In this document: positions 1 to 10,359 of the stretch, piece by piece | Numbering within the stretch: position 1 is the stretch's first letter | How the letters are laid out: every line of letters starts with the position of its first letter | From: Cavia porcellus | Lineage: Eukaryota; Chordata; Mammalia; Rodentia; Caviidae | Assembly: GCF_034190915.1 (NCBI RefSeq) | Contig: NW_026947485.1 | Span: 37,709,519-37,773,518 of the forward strand | Length of the DNA: 64,000 bases | Direction of reading: 5' to 3' | The notes under the pieces: model-generated | Database searches by the model: none | Told to the model about the DNA's origin: nothing | Seen by the model: the letters and a program-made list of their open reading frames with translations, nothing else | Made by a program: the position numbers and the translations under genes

Positions 1-727
1 ACCAAGTTAAAGCGGTCCATACCTGGTATTCTTGGCAACCTCAACAGTGATCAAAGTTCCTAGACTGCCATCCTGGTTTCACATCACTCAGGCTAAGTGG
101 TGCCCTTCCAGCCCTAAATCTAACCATCCTTTTGCCTACTCATCTCCATCTCACCAAGGCCTCACAGCCACAACTCTCAGGCTGTCATGTTTTTGTTAGC
201 CAATTTGTTTTCTAATTCCTTATCCTTTTTACAGCAGAACTCTCAACAAAATTTCCTAAAGACTCCCACGTCATGCATACCAGAGACAAGCCTTACCCTA
301 CCTACCCTCTTAACTTTTACCCTTTTCAGATGGGAGAGTAGTCACCTCTCATAACTTCACTCCTCCTAACCCCACATTTATTTTTCAGAATTCTACCTTA
401 CTGTGGCAATGATTCTACCTCAACAGGTACTGATATGATAATATATCAAAATCAAAGGTACCTTTCCTTTTACTTCCCCTGGGTCCTTAAATATGACAGT
501 GCCATGCCTCCTCATGAAATCTTGTCTCTTTGCTTTTCCAGTCTAGTACATGCATTCACCAGTGATAAAGTTGTCCTGGCTAAAACACCTGGCACCAGCT
601 TCTACATGGGCATCAACTGTCATCCTGTCAACTCCCCTAAACCCCAGTACAGTGCCCCTTTCCAGCAGGAAGCAATAAAAGAAAGAAATCTCTGCCCCTT
701 TTCCTAATAATAATCATAAGACAGGAA
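1..727 (+). mobile_element. ERV internal 3' region (LTR-A family), cut by window start
   Basis: This stretch aligns closely with 13579-14298, the 3' internal part of the provirus at 10026-14627, from its first base up to the LTR. It is therefore the 3' end of a second copy whose 5' part lies outside the window. All frames carry stops and I recognise no envelope protein. The last 200 bases before the LTR are the best conserved between the two copies. The element is defective as far as visible. Confidence 0.8.
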
Positions 728-1110
728 TGAAAGGATTTTGGCGCAGACAGGACACTGTAGCCGGTAAAGCCTTAGAGGCAGAACCAAGGAGCTTTATCCT
801 CCCTGCCTCTAGGAATTTACCTGTGGCTCTATCTTCCCCACTCCTAGGAATTTGCCTCTGGCACGAAATGAATACCAATGAGATACCTCCGCATCACTAA
901 TGCCCCTCAGGCACCACCCCCAACCTAAGCTACATGTATGCCCCTACTCCACATGTCCAATGGAGAGATTCCCAGATCCCAGGGAGAGATTGCCAACCCC
1001 GGGGAGAATGCCAGACCCCGGAGGGTTGGGGGGTCTCTCCCGCATTCTTAAAATAAAGGTCATTTATATTTCATACTTCTTATCTTTTCAGCTGTGCCAC
1101 AATTCTATCA
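728..1110 (+). mobile_element. 3' LTR of the ERV at window start (LTR-A)
   Basis: The LTR starts TGAAAGGATT and ends TTCTATCA (TG...CA termini). Four other LTRs in the window share these ends: 10026, 14299, 16530 and 36031. A polyadenylation signal AATAAA lies at 1052-1057. This copy and the one at 36031 carry an internal duplication around 'taggaatttacctgtgg / taggaatttgcc' that is single in the 10026 and 14299 copies, which explains its greater length (383 bp against 314-329 bp). Confidence 0.85.
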
Positions 1111-1572
1111 CTGTCTATTACTTTGATCCTACTAATTTCCTTTTACTTCTTAATAGGATGCTTTATCTCACTTTTCTCTCCTCCTTATTGTCTTCCATTC
1201 CTTAATTTTTCAAATCTTACATTTGTCATACTTCCATTCCCCACTCCCTTTATCTTTACTAGTATAACCAATAAACCTTATTAATCATTGGATAATTCAC
1301 TCTACGAAGTTAGTATTGAATATTTTTTGTTGTTAGTGGAAGCATAGTTTCTGCATATAGTAGATATACACCCTATGTATATATTGGAAATGTTTGGTTT
1401 GTCTTAGTATTTATACCATAATTATCAATCTCTTCTCAATGGTTAAATGGTCTTAAGTTTGTCTTTGACTGTATTATTGATACTGATTTTATTGCTTTTG
1501 CTATGGTGCTACAATTTTTGCTATTAATTTGTTTTCTTTGTATTTCGATATCTAGATTGCCTTCATGTCATT
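1111..1572. other. AT-rich stretch without recognised feature
   Basis: The sequence lies between the LTR and the TSD of the next element. No open frame of note, no RNA gene and no repeat that I can name is visible. Confidence 0.5.
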
Positions 1573-1587
1573 AAGAAACCTGTGGCC

Positions 1588-2315
1588 GCTTCCAGGAGAA
1601 CATGGCGGATAGTTAACAGCAACTGCCGGAGGCTCTCTGAAAGGCTCAGCTCAGAATTCAGGAATGATGCGGACTAAGGAGACATGAACCGGTAGAGATA
1701 TGCTCTGCTGACTCAGGAACGAACTGGGCTGAGAGAAACCAACTTGGAATGCAGTCCTGGTGCTAAAATAGGAACAGAAAAGTCTCGGTGGACCCCGCGC
1801 CATTGGAAACCGCGGTTTGGATTTCCCGCCGCTTGGCGGCTGGCTGCCTCCACAGCGGCTCGGCAGGCAGAGACGCGCGGAGGCTCTGGGAGCGGGAGTC
1901 TGCGAGCGGAGTCAAAAACAGGATGGATAAAGAGGTGTACACTGACTGGTGGCGAGGTGAGTGAGAGAAACTCACACTCCACCACAGTTTGACTCCAGCG
2001 GAGGACTCTCTGGGCTCGGGCAGTCCTGTAAGAGCGGGGTGCGGTGGCGACTCCAGCCACACATTCCCCTCTCGGACGGGATTGGTAAAAAGTGCCTGGC
2101 CTGTGTGACGCTGCGGGTGGACTTAGTAGGCTGGCCTAAACCAGATCCCAGAGCCTGACGGTGGTCCGGAGGGGAGACTCCTGCGCAGGCTGCCTAGTCT
2201 GTAACTCCCTGGTGCGCAGCGGTGGGCGGGAACGCCTAGCCAGCGCAATTTGATCAGGCTGTGGCTGACAGGCAGGGAAGCTGGGCCTCCTATGTAATCT
2301 TGCATTTTATAAGGA
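1588..2315 (+). promoter_or_regulatory. 5'UTR and internal promoter of element 1
   Basis: The region is CpG- and GC-rich in an AT-rich neighbourhood and begins exactly at the TSD border. Homologous leaders are at 55113, 56758 and (minus strand) 62249. A motif fitting the YY1 consensus, AACATGGCGG at 1599-1608, lies 12-21 bases from the start, close to where human L1 carries its YY1 site. The role as an internal RNA polymerase II promoter is inferred from the L1 family. Confidence 0.7.
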
Positions 2316-3377
2316 ATGGAGAAAATGGGGAAGGGAAACAACAAAAAAGGCTCCTCGGCCCCCAACTCTGAGAAACAGGCAATAGCGGACACCACACCAA
2401 TAGACATTAAGCGCCATCTAGAGAGCCTCATAGACCAATTCAGGAATGAAGTTATCAACGACCTGAAGCTAGAAGTATGCAGAATAGTTAGAGAAATGTT
2501 AAGCACCACCCAGGAAAAAACAGATGGTGGAATGGAAGAACAGAAAAAGAGGAGAGAATTGTTTGATGGAGAAAACAGAGAAAGCATAGAGTACGTGAAG
2601 CAGGTTCAAAGGGACTATCAAGAAATTAAGAAATCTATCCAAGACTGGCATAACAGCTTGAAAGAAACTAAGGACAGACTATCTGAGCTGGAGGGCGGAC
2701 TTGTAATATGGGAGAATGAAATGAAAAACTTCTTAAAAACAACAAAGAAACAAACAGCAATAATACAAAGACAAGAAGTTGATAAGAGGAGCCATAACTT
2801 AAGGATTAAGAACATAAAAGAAGAAGTAGGGACACAAACAAGTGAACTACAAAAGCTACTCACAGAAATAATCCAGGAGAATTTTCCTAATTTAGCAAAA
2901 GGTAAAGATACTCAGATGTACGAGGCATACAGGACCCCAGCTACCTACAACCCTAACAGAGAAACACCCAGGCATATAATAATAAAAATTCCAGAAATTC
3001 AGTACAAGAACAGAATATTAAAAGCTGTAAGAGACAAGAAACAGACCACTTACAAGGGAACACCCATCAGAATTACAGCAGACTTCTCTGCACAAACCAT
3101 CAAATCACGAAGATCATGGGGGGAAATAATTCAAGCTTTGAAAGATAATAATCTCCAGCCAAGATTGATATATCCTGCACAACTATCCCTGGAAATTGAT
3201 GGAAAAACAAGGTGCTTTCAGGATAAAGAGGAACTGGGGGAATTTGCAACCACCAATTCAACCCTACAGAAAGTATTGCAGGATATTCTAAAAAAAGAAA
3301 AATACAAAGAACCCAGAAATGGTGGCGGGGAGGCCACAACGAATAGAGCAGAGAACAAAATGAAGAAGACAAACTGA
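2316..3377 (+). CDS. L1-type ORF1 protein (RNA-binding nucleic-acid chaperone), intact
   Basis: The frame encodes 353 residues and is the only full-length ORF1 in the window. L1 ORF1p trimerises on L1 RNA to form the cytoplasmic ribonucleoprotein and acts as a nucleic-acid chaperone during target-primed reverse transcription. Visible here are a basic N-terminus (residues 1-20), a long heptad-rich, Lys/Glu-rich coiled coil (about 30-155), an RRM-like domain (about 160-256, with NLRIKNIKEE at 161-170 and PRHIIIKI at 218-225) and a C-terminal domain (about 257-325, with ITADFSAQT and RLIYPAQL). Related copies begin at the methionine matching codon 4 (base 2325), so the true start may be there, giving 350 residues. 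Length fits mammalian ORF1p (about 340-370). No ORF2 follows. Whether it is expressed cannot be told. Confidence 0.9.
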   Translation: MEKMGKGNNKKGSSAPNSEKQAIADTTPIDIKRHLESLIDQFRNEVINDLKLEVCRIVREMLSTTQEKTDGGMEEQKKRRELFDGENRESIEYVKQVQRDYQEIKKSIQDWHNSLKETKDRLSELEGGLVIWENEMKNFLKTTKKQTAIIQRQEVDKRSHNLRIKNIKEEVGTQTSELQKLLTEIIQENFPNLAKGKDTQMYEAYRTPATYNPNRETPRHIIIKIPEIQYKNRILKAVRDKKQTTYKGTPIRITADFSAQTIKSRRSWGEIIQALKDNNLQPRLIYPAQLSLEIDGKTRCFQDKEELGEFATTNSTLQKVLQDILKKEKYKEPRNGGGEATTNRAENKMKKTN

Positions 3378-3439
3378 CAGCTACTGACAGAAAAAGAGCT
3401 CAACAGAAATGAGACAGAGAAGATTGGATGATAAGAACA

Positions 3440-4380
3440 GATATTTTAGAGTAAATGACACCTTAATAGGTAATACTGATTTATTATCATCTTGTTATGA
3501 AGTCTCATCTAGCTTTTGTTCTTCTGTCTCCAATGGTCTAAACAGGTTGTATCTTATTGGATTTTATTATGTATGATAGTATAAGCAAAAACCTTTTAAA
3601 GACAAGGAGATTATACAGAAACCATTGTTCATTTTCTGTTAGTCGATTCTAAATACTCTGTAATGCTGTCATTCTCTTAAATGGTTTTACATTGTTTTGA
3701 TACACTTAATGCTACAGTATATGAAGTTGTACTCAAGGACTTCAAGGGAAGAGTCAATATGGTAACTACTTTTAGGTCAGAATTATCTGGTGGTGAAACA
3801 CTATTCTGCTTAAATGGTTATGTTTTGATCTGCGCTGTTTTGCTGTTATGCCCTCTTTTTTTCTCAATCTCCACTCCATTATTTACTTTTTTATTTTTAT
3901 CCGTTTAATTAAAGGGAAAAAAATAGCAGGATATAATATAGTAACCCACTTTGACTTTCCATTATCTTGATTTAAAGCCCTGTATTACTCTCACCATCTT
4001 GTTTTTGACTGATGTCCCCCTATTCTGTTTGGATGGATAGTATCAGGTTCGAAAGTTTAGGCATCAGCTGAGAAGATAATGAGATTCATTATAACACCCA
4101 TTCTCGTTGACTTCTATCTACTCTTGAAGACCTACAATGTCTCCAATGTTTTGGTTTTGTCGGTTTTGTTCTTTACTATTTTGTTCAATTGTATTATAAC
4201 AAATGATATAGAAATTCTATTAGAGATAGCAGGAGGCATTATGGTAACCATTGATGATCACCTTGTATTATGTTCTTATATTATCTATTATGTCCACCCT
4301 TTTGACTTGACCGATTCTGTCCTGTTATGTCTCATTTGGTTTTACTCTCTTCCAAAAAAGCAATAAGAACCGTGGGAGCA
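3440..4380 (+). repeat. 3' module: about six imperfect ~150-bp tandem units, element 1
   Basis: Units begin near 3442, 3590, 3725, 3925, 4060 and 4205. Each carries a variant of 'agata-caggatatattatggtaaccatt', followed by a T-rich stretch resembling 'ttatcttgttttgaagtcctgta'. The module follows ORF1 by about 60 bases, where an L1 would have ORF2. An A-run (about 3914-3926) divides it into two halves of three units. The same module ends elements at 18539, 33277, 37189, 52997 and 56758. Confidence 0.75.
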
Positions 4381-4384
4381 ATGA

Positions 4385-4715
4385 AACCCAAAATGTGTAA
4401 TAGTCATTGTACAAAAGAGAGGAAAAGAAAGTGCTCTAAACTATATAACTGCATGTATATTTAAGTGTATAAGATAGAAAATGATATCACAGAGTTTTAT
4501 TGGATCATTGAACAGAACTGTTTGTACTATCATTGTTGGAATGTCCACTCTACAAGTTTTAATCTTGTGACTCGAACAATTATTTTTAAGATGGCAATAT
4601 GTAATCCATTAACTAGTGATTTCCTACTGTTCATTTTTTTCTTCTGTAAATCAGTATAACTTCTACCCTTTCACTTTTTTTTCTTTTCTCCTTAAATTAA
4701 AAAAAAAAAAGAAAA
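4385..4715 (+). other. L1-type 3' tail of element 1
   Basis: This 330-bp segment aligns with the 3'UTR of the ORF2-bearing L1 at about 49130-49447 and with 59546-59878. Shared signs are 'gtgctctaaac/gatataactg', 'aagtgtataagatag', 'ggatcattgaacagaa' and a T-rich end running into the A-tail. Sharing the tail offers a way for the L1 ORF2 protein to recognise this RNA, which is an inference. Confidence 0.7.
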
Positions 4716-4730
4716 AAGAAACCTGTGGCC

Positions 4731-6620
4731 CACTCCCAGAGAACCAGATCCTGAGGCAATTATACTACACACTCCCCTCCCAAACTAGTGGATGTGCTTG
4801 GATCTTACAACAGAGGTAAAGGGCTATAGTTAGCCCACACTTAGATGGCATCACTAAAAATCAGGCACTAACTAAAGAGGTCTCTATACTAGCAGCAAAA
4901 TCTTTCTACCATAATTGAGCTCAGCACACACATGTGACATATGAGAAAACAAGACAGTGGAATGCTTCCCAAACACTCAACTCCACCAGAGCTGACCCAT
5001 GAGGTATCAAAGGGAGGAAATCAAAAGCCATACAGGTGGATTATTTGAAATGATAAAAGAAAACATTAAAAAAAGAGCAGATCAATGAGGTGTCACTGAG
5101 CTCAAAGAAGATATAACTAAACAGATAATGAACTTAATAAAAAACAATCAGCAAGTCTACAGAAGACATTAAAAACAACTAGCAGAGCTAAACAAAACAA
5201 TACAAATCATGAATGAGCAGTTTACCAAAAACTTCTAGTCCATGACAATGTACCATACAGAAATCCAGGAGTCAAAATTTCTACTGAAAGTGTGGGCAGA
5301 AGAAATGACAAATGCTAAGTGTAGAGTTTTAGAGCTAAAAGACGAGGCTGATGTCAACAAACATTTATACACACACACACACTAAAAATAGCAAGAAAAC
5401 ATGGAAAATGGGCCCAATAGCTGTTAGATAATACAAAGATTAAGATTAATTAAAAGTAGTGAAAAATCAGAAGACAACGAAAATTGTACTAAAACACATT
5501 TACAGAAATAATATCAGAAACTTTCCTAAGTATAAGGAAAGTATTTAACATTTGGATAATTTAGGCATATAAAGTCCCAATTATCCATGACCAGAAAAGA
5601 ACCTCTCCATCTCACATGATACTGGAAATTCCTTAAGTCCAACACAAGAACAAAACCTTAAAAGCTGTTAGAGAGAAGCAATGAATCACTCATAAAGGGA
5701 AAAACCCTCGGAATTACAATCAGACTTCTCTATGTAAACCTGAAAGGCCAAGAGAGGTTGGAGTGAAGTAAAGAGCACCAAAAATTTCACAGCCACCAAA
5801 CCAGCCCTCTAAACAATTACTCTAAGAGTCAAGGAATCAAAAAATGTCAGTAAGGCTAGTAGAATGAATATACTAGGTAGAGTGAACAGTTAAGAAGGGA
5901 GAAGAGTGAATCAGCATGAGGAAAATAGTGTAGTGACAGGACCAAGTCAATACTACCTCAGGTAAGTAATAGCTAAATCAATAAGAACTCAAAGTGAATG
6001 ATCACAGTACCTCAACCAGTAGACACAGGTTGGCAGAATGAATTGAAAACAAAATCCAACTGTATGCTGTATGCAAGAAATGTTTACTCCAAAAAGAAAT
6101 TCCTAGATTAAAAATCAATGGATAGAAAACAATGTTTCATGCATTAGAAGCCCCCAAAACAAGCAGCAGTAGCTATTTTATATACAAAATAGACTTCAAG
6201 CCAAAACTGGCCAAAAGAAGCATAGTAATAAAAAAAAAAACCTACCATCTAAAAGCATCCCAGGACCTGGTAGATTCACTGCTTAATTCCACAAACATGT
6301 AAAAATGTTATATCACCAACACTCCTCAAGTTCTCCAGTGAAACTGAAAGGGACAGAGTGCTTCCAAATTCATTTGTGGAAACTAGCATCACTTTGGTCC
6401 CAAACCAGATACAGACCCAATTATAAAAGGAAATTGCAGGTGAATCTCAACAAACATAGATGTAAAACCCTCTCCAAAATACTAATGAATAGAACGCAAC
6501 TCATCAAAAAGGTGATACATTATGACCAAGTAGGTTTCATCCCAAAGTTGCAAGTATAGTTCAACATATGCAAATCAGTAAATATAACACATCACATAAA
6601 CAGAAACAAGGACAAAAACT
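4731..6620 (+). mobile_element. Old, decayed L1 fragment (ORF1 and start of ORF2)
   Basis: This is the target into which element 1 inserted. 4850-4910 matches the reverse complement of 40270-40345 in the antisense L1. A decayed ORF1 runs about 4960-5790; its C-terminal domain is recognisable at 5630-5760 ('aaaagctgttagagag', 'aattacaatcagacttctc'). Endonuclease-like ORF2 remnants lie at 5950-6230, and the region around the RT start at 6250-6610 ('ccaggacctggtagattc'). All frames are interrupted and internal deletions are evident. Confidence 0.75.
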
Positions 6621-6624
6621 ACAT

Positions 6625-8335
6625 TATTGGTCTTTGACCATCCTGAGGCATTGGCCTCCCAGTCCCACATCATACCTGACTAAATTTGTCCCTGTTTCTT
6701 ACTTTATCCTTTGCTGTACCACTCATACAGCCATTTGGGGACCTTGGCCAGGTCCCCCATACTTGGCACCTAAACAGGGACATTCTAATTAGGCCTGAGA
6801 GGGAAAAGCCACCCAAGTGGAAAGAAGAGGATGTGAGATTGCAAGAGCACTCTGTGGGACAAAATTGGGGATGTCCAAAGAGCCAGTGGGAGTCACCAGT
6901 CCTTTCCGTTCACAGACTATGTGGAAGGAGAACAAAAAGTTAACAAGAAGCCCAGCCCTCCTGAGAGTCTACACCATGTGTGGGCAGCTCGGGGGAGAAC
7001 TAGATGTCAGCTCCTTCTGGAGCACAGTCTGGGACACAGAAGAGCCAACCCTCTATACCATAAGTGATCAGCTCATCTAGAGAAACACAGGCTGAGATAT
7101 AGAGGTAAAATACAAGTTAATTCTTGTAGTGGTTAGTGTTTCACTGACCTTGCAGGCCGAAAGCCCGTAGTCAGATCATCTATTCAGAGGATAACAATAT
7201 GCAATGTAGCATTAATGGGGGATCTCCTTCTGAAGGTGGGATAGCCATTGTTAATCTCCTACTGTCTTGTTTTGAATTTCTATATGATTTTCATTGTTTT
7301 GTTAGGTTGGATTTTATTCTGTTTTGTCTTGTTTGATTTTATTATATCCATTGGCATGGTCAGCTATTTCAAAGATAACAAGATATATTATGGTAGCTAC
7401 TATAATGCCTCCTCTTTTGAAATAGTTGAGCATATCTTCACATACAATCACACATACAAAATAGTATAATACCATTCAAGAGAATGAAAGTATTTACAGG
7501 ACATTCAGAGCCAAATAACAGAAAACAAACAATGGCTACTATATTATCTCATTTTCCATAAAAAATTTGTTTATACTATCACATATATTAAAATTCAATA
7601 AGATACAACATGATAGAACCAATGGAAACAGAAGAACAAAAGCATGGTAGGACTTCAAAGCAAGATGATATTAAATCAGCAATGGCTGCCATAATGTCTT
7701 GTTTTCTTCAAAATAGCTGTTCATACCATTACACATAATAAAATCAAACAGAACAGAATGAAACAATTCCAACTAATGAATGAAAATATTATAAGGCTTC
7801 AAAGCAATGTAATGAAGAATTATGATTACCATAAAATCTTATGTACTCTTACCATTTCTTACACTAGGGAGACTAATATGGTATTTATACATGTGAGTTT
7901 GATTTATTTTGCTTGTGAGTATGGTCTCAAGATGCATCCATTTACTTATAAATATCACAATGTGATCATTCTTTATAGCTGAGTAGTACTCCATTGTATA
8001 AAAATATCACATCTTTTTTATCCATTCCTCAATTAATGGACACTTAGGTTGTTTCCAAGATCTGGCTATTACAAATTGTGCTGCTATAAACATGGGTGCA
8101 CATATTGAAGGCCTTCATTGTGTTCATTGCTTATTTTTTTTTGGTTCTATTCTGTTCTTTTTGCTTGATTTTTACTATGTCTAAAGGTACCTACAGTTAT
8201 TTTGAAGCGAACAAGAGGCATAATGGTAACCCTTGTTGATTTTCTATTATCTTGTTTTGAAGTCCTGTATCACACTGTTTTGTTTTGATTGACTTTATTC
8301 TGCTTTTCTTGGTTTTATCTCTTTAAAATAAAAAT
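6625..8335 (+). mobile_element. Composite L1-derived element with the ~150-bp 3' module
   Basis: 6960-7393 parallels element G (37189-37942): 'ccatgtgtgggcagctc', 'ctggagaaacacag-ctg', then T-rich module units. At 7394 the orientation flips: 7394-8105 reads as module plus L1 ORF2 3' end on the minus strand. Plus-strand module resumes at 8106 and ends at an A-rich stretch near 8335. The left limit is uncertain. 6625-6700 also resembles 17500-17560. No TSD was found. Confidence 0.6.
7394..8105 (-). mobile_element. Inverted L1 3' fragment inside the composite element
   Basis: On the minus strand 8105-7860 reads as the degenerate C-terminal end of L1 ORF2 and its 3' flank (complement of 'ctgagtagtactccattgta' and neighbours). 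7760-7394 then reads as the first units of the 3' module. The left switch point falls inside the conserved ATTATGGTA-type motif of the plus-strand module. Confidence 0.6.
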
Positions 8336-8444
8336 TACACCAAAACAAATTACAACAAAAAAGCCAGTGGAAGGTAAAGCGAGGAAAGTTTTCAGTTAGC
8401 TGGGAAATGGGGCTAAATTTGTCCGTAAAAGAACAAGGATATAT

Positions 8445-8551
8445 GGGGCTGGGGGTTTAGCTCAGCAGCATAAGTGCCTGCCTTGAAAGTGCATGGTTGT
8501 GAGTTCAATCTCTGTTACTGATAAAAAGGAAAAAGACAAAAAAAAAAAAAA
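8445..8551 (+). mobile_element. ID SINE
   Basis: A tRNA-derived SINE has box A (TAGCTCAGCAG), box B (GAGTTCAATC) and a GATAAAAAGG-type tail leading to an A-run. An 18-bp imperfect TSD flanks it: aaaagaacaaggatatat (8427-8444) against aaaagaacgaggatgtat (8552-8569). Confidence 0.9.
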
Positions 8552-8569
8552 AAAAGAACGAGGATGTAT

Positions 8570-10025
8570 AGTTGCAGGTGAGAGCTCAAGTCAGTACCTG
8601 CAAGTTGATGAAAATGTAACAAAAATTATTAAATATAATTGTGGTTTCTGCAGGTAGGAACCTTAGCTATTCAAAATTATGATAAAGTGGGAGAAAATTT
8701 AAAGAAGAGCTCATGGCAGGGGAGAAACCATTTCTCCTGAGACTTTTTCACTTTGGACCTTGGTAAAATCTGTTATAGGTCTGTTAAGTACTAGCAGCCG
8801 CACAGCTTCTATTTTAGAACAAGAACAGGGAGAATAAATAAATAAAAGTAAAAGGCTACCCATTGTGCCCTGGCACAGCCCCAGAGCCATGTGAGGCTTC
8901 TGGTACCCCTCAGCCTGCCAAATACCAACAGGCTGTTGTTTCCCAATGACGGCTAGATATGATCTAAATAATCAAAATTAACTTGCTTATGCACATTCAG
9001 TATTTGATTTTAAACCACTTAAAAAATTAAAACTGTAGTAAATAATTGAGCTCAAGGACCATTCACCATAGATTCATTTGTGTCCCTAGTCTGTATCTTT
9101 ATGTCAATATCAAACAATACTTCCTTTAAAAATCACTGTTAACGTAAAGGGAAATGTTGATTATGATGCTGTTTCACTACTAGAATTGTACTATAAAAAA
9201 TGGTCAAAATTGCTTCATGTTCAGACTTTCTTTGCACTAGAGAAATAATCCTCACTTGTTTTGAAGTGTAAACATGAGCCACAGAAAATCCTAGTATTTC
9301 TGGCCCTTAAGGCATCTGCTATCACTGAGCCTGAAGCTACGCTTCTTTGACCTTTAGAACCTGAGGAAAGGTTTCCAAAATAACGTTATTCAAAGCCTCA
9401 CCCACTATTACAGAATCTGAGGCTTCTCCTTGAGAATGAAGCTTCTAGGCCAGCCATAATTGAAACCTTCACCTTACCAGACTGTAGCCATTTGTAGCTC
9501 ATTTTGTCCAAGCTTCTCAAGGACAGTAACCCTTATAGAAAGTAAATGAGGAATTTAAAACTACCCATATGTATGTGTCCTTTTCTCTCTGTAACCTAAA
9601 ACAAATCAGGATGAGAAATAAACCTGAAAGGACAGAACTGGAACACATTCATTTTCTCTCACTCTCATTCAAAATGTTAAAAGCAGCCATTCAGATTCTT
9701 TGATTAATGGTTTAATTTTCAGTTTGACAATGCACCTGGAGTCAATCATAACTTCTGTTTCCAGAGACATGTTTTGCTAAGGATCATAGATTCAGCCTGG
9801 AAAAGCTCTTGATCTTGTCTTTTTGCACCTGAGATGGTTAGAATTCAGTTCTTGTGCCACACATGGAGTCATTCTTCTGTTGCTTCTCCATTTCCCCCGC
9901 CCTGAGAAGTTAACAGTATACACTAGTATTTAATTCTAGGCAATTCTCTCTCTATGGCTGCTTAATTTAAGGGCAAATTTCCAAATGGTAAGTTTCCCCT
10001 CCTTGGACCCTTCCAGAGTGAAGTG
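8570..10025. other. Unassigned, apparently low-copy DNA
   Basis: I see no long open frame, RNA gene, LTR end or SINE here. An AT-rich beginning (8600-8700) gives way to mixed sequence. The right edge is the insertion site of the provirus (aagtg at 10021-10025). Confidence 0.5.
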
Positions 10026-10339
10026 TGAAAGGATTATGGCCCAGACGGGACACTGTAGATGGTAAAGCCTCAGGCGGAACCAAGGAGCTCTATCTTCCCC
10101 ACCCCTAGGAATTTGTGCTGGTGTGAAATGAATACCTGTGCATCCCTAATGCCCCCTCAGGCTCCACCCCAAACCTAAGCTACATGTATGCCCCCACTCC
10201 ACGTGTCCGACGGAGAGATGGTCAACCCTCGGGGAGATGCCAGACCCCAGGGGAGTCAGGGGGGTCTTTCCCCACATTCTTAGAATAAAGATCATTTATA
10301 TTTCATACTTATCTTTTCAGCCATGCCACAATTCTATCA
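10026..10339 (+). mobile_element. 5' LTR of the provirus (LTR-A)
   Basis: It begins TGAAAGGATT and ends TTCTATCA. An AATAAA signal precedes the T-rich end (about 10286). At 314 bp it lacks the internal duplication seen in the 728 and 36031 copies. Confidence 0.88.
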
Positions 10340-10341
10340 TA

Positions 10342-10359
10342 TGGTTCCCTGACTGGGAA
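10342..10359 (+). other. Primer binding site, tRNA-Glu type
   Basis: TGGTTCCCTGACTGGGAA starts two bases after the LTR CA. It matches the complement of the 3' end of tRNA-Glu (TGGTTCCCTGACCGGGAA) at 17 of 18 positions. Position and match define this as the 5' LTR side. Confidence 0.8.

Larger units (their letters stand above)
1588..4715 (+). mobile_element. Complete ORF1-only L1-derived retrotransposon (HAL1-like), element 1
   Basis: A 3,128-bp insertion is flanked by the perfect 15-bp TSD aagaaacctgtggcc (1573-1587 and 4716-4730) and ends in an A-rich tail at about 4699-4715. In order it holds a GC-rich 5'UTR (1588-2315), an intact L1-type ORF1 (2316-3377), about 950 bp of tandem ~150-bp units (3440-4380) and a 330-bp tail (4385-4715) also found on the ORF2-bearing L1 ending at 49447. 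No ORF2 sequence is present, although both ends and the TSD are intact. The element was therefore already ORF1-only when it inserted and relied on a reverse transcriptase supplied in trans. The layout matches that of HAL1 'half-L1' elements; the subfamily is unknown to me. Confidence 0.9.

Noticed and set aside
3681..4366. Short hydrophobic frames in the 3' module (3681-3908, 4079-4366; similar ones at 58845-59075, 20855-21082, 62439-62666, 58662-58844)
   Set aside because: T-rich DNA yields Phe/Leu/Val-rich frames. Copies keep the frames only as far as the DNA is similar, amino-acid changes are as frequent as expected without constraint, and element 1 breaks the frame that starts at 58662 in B.
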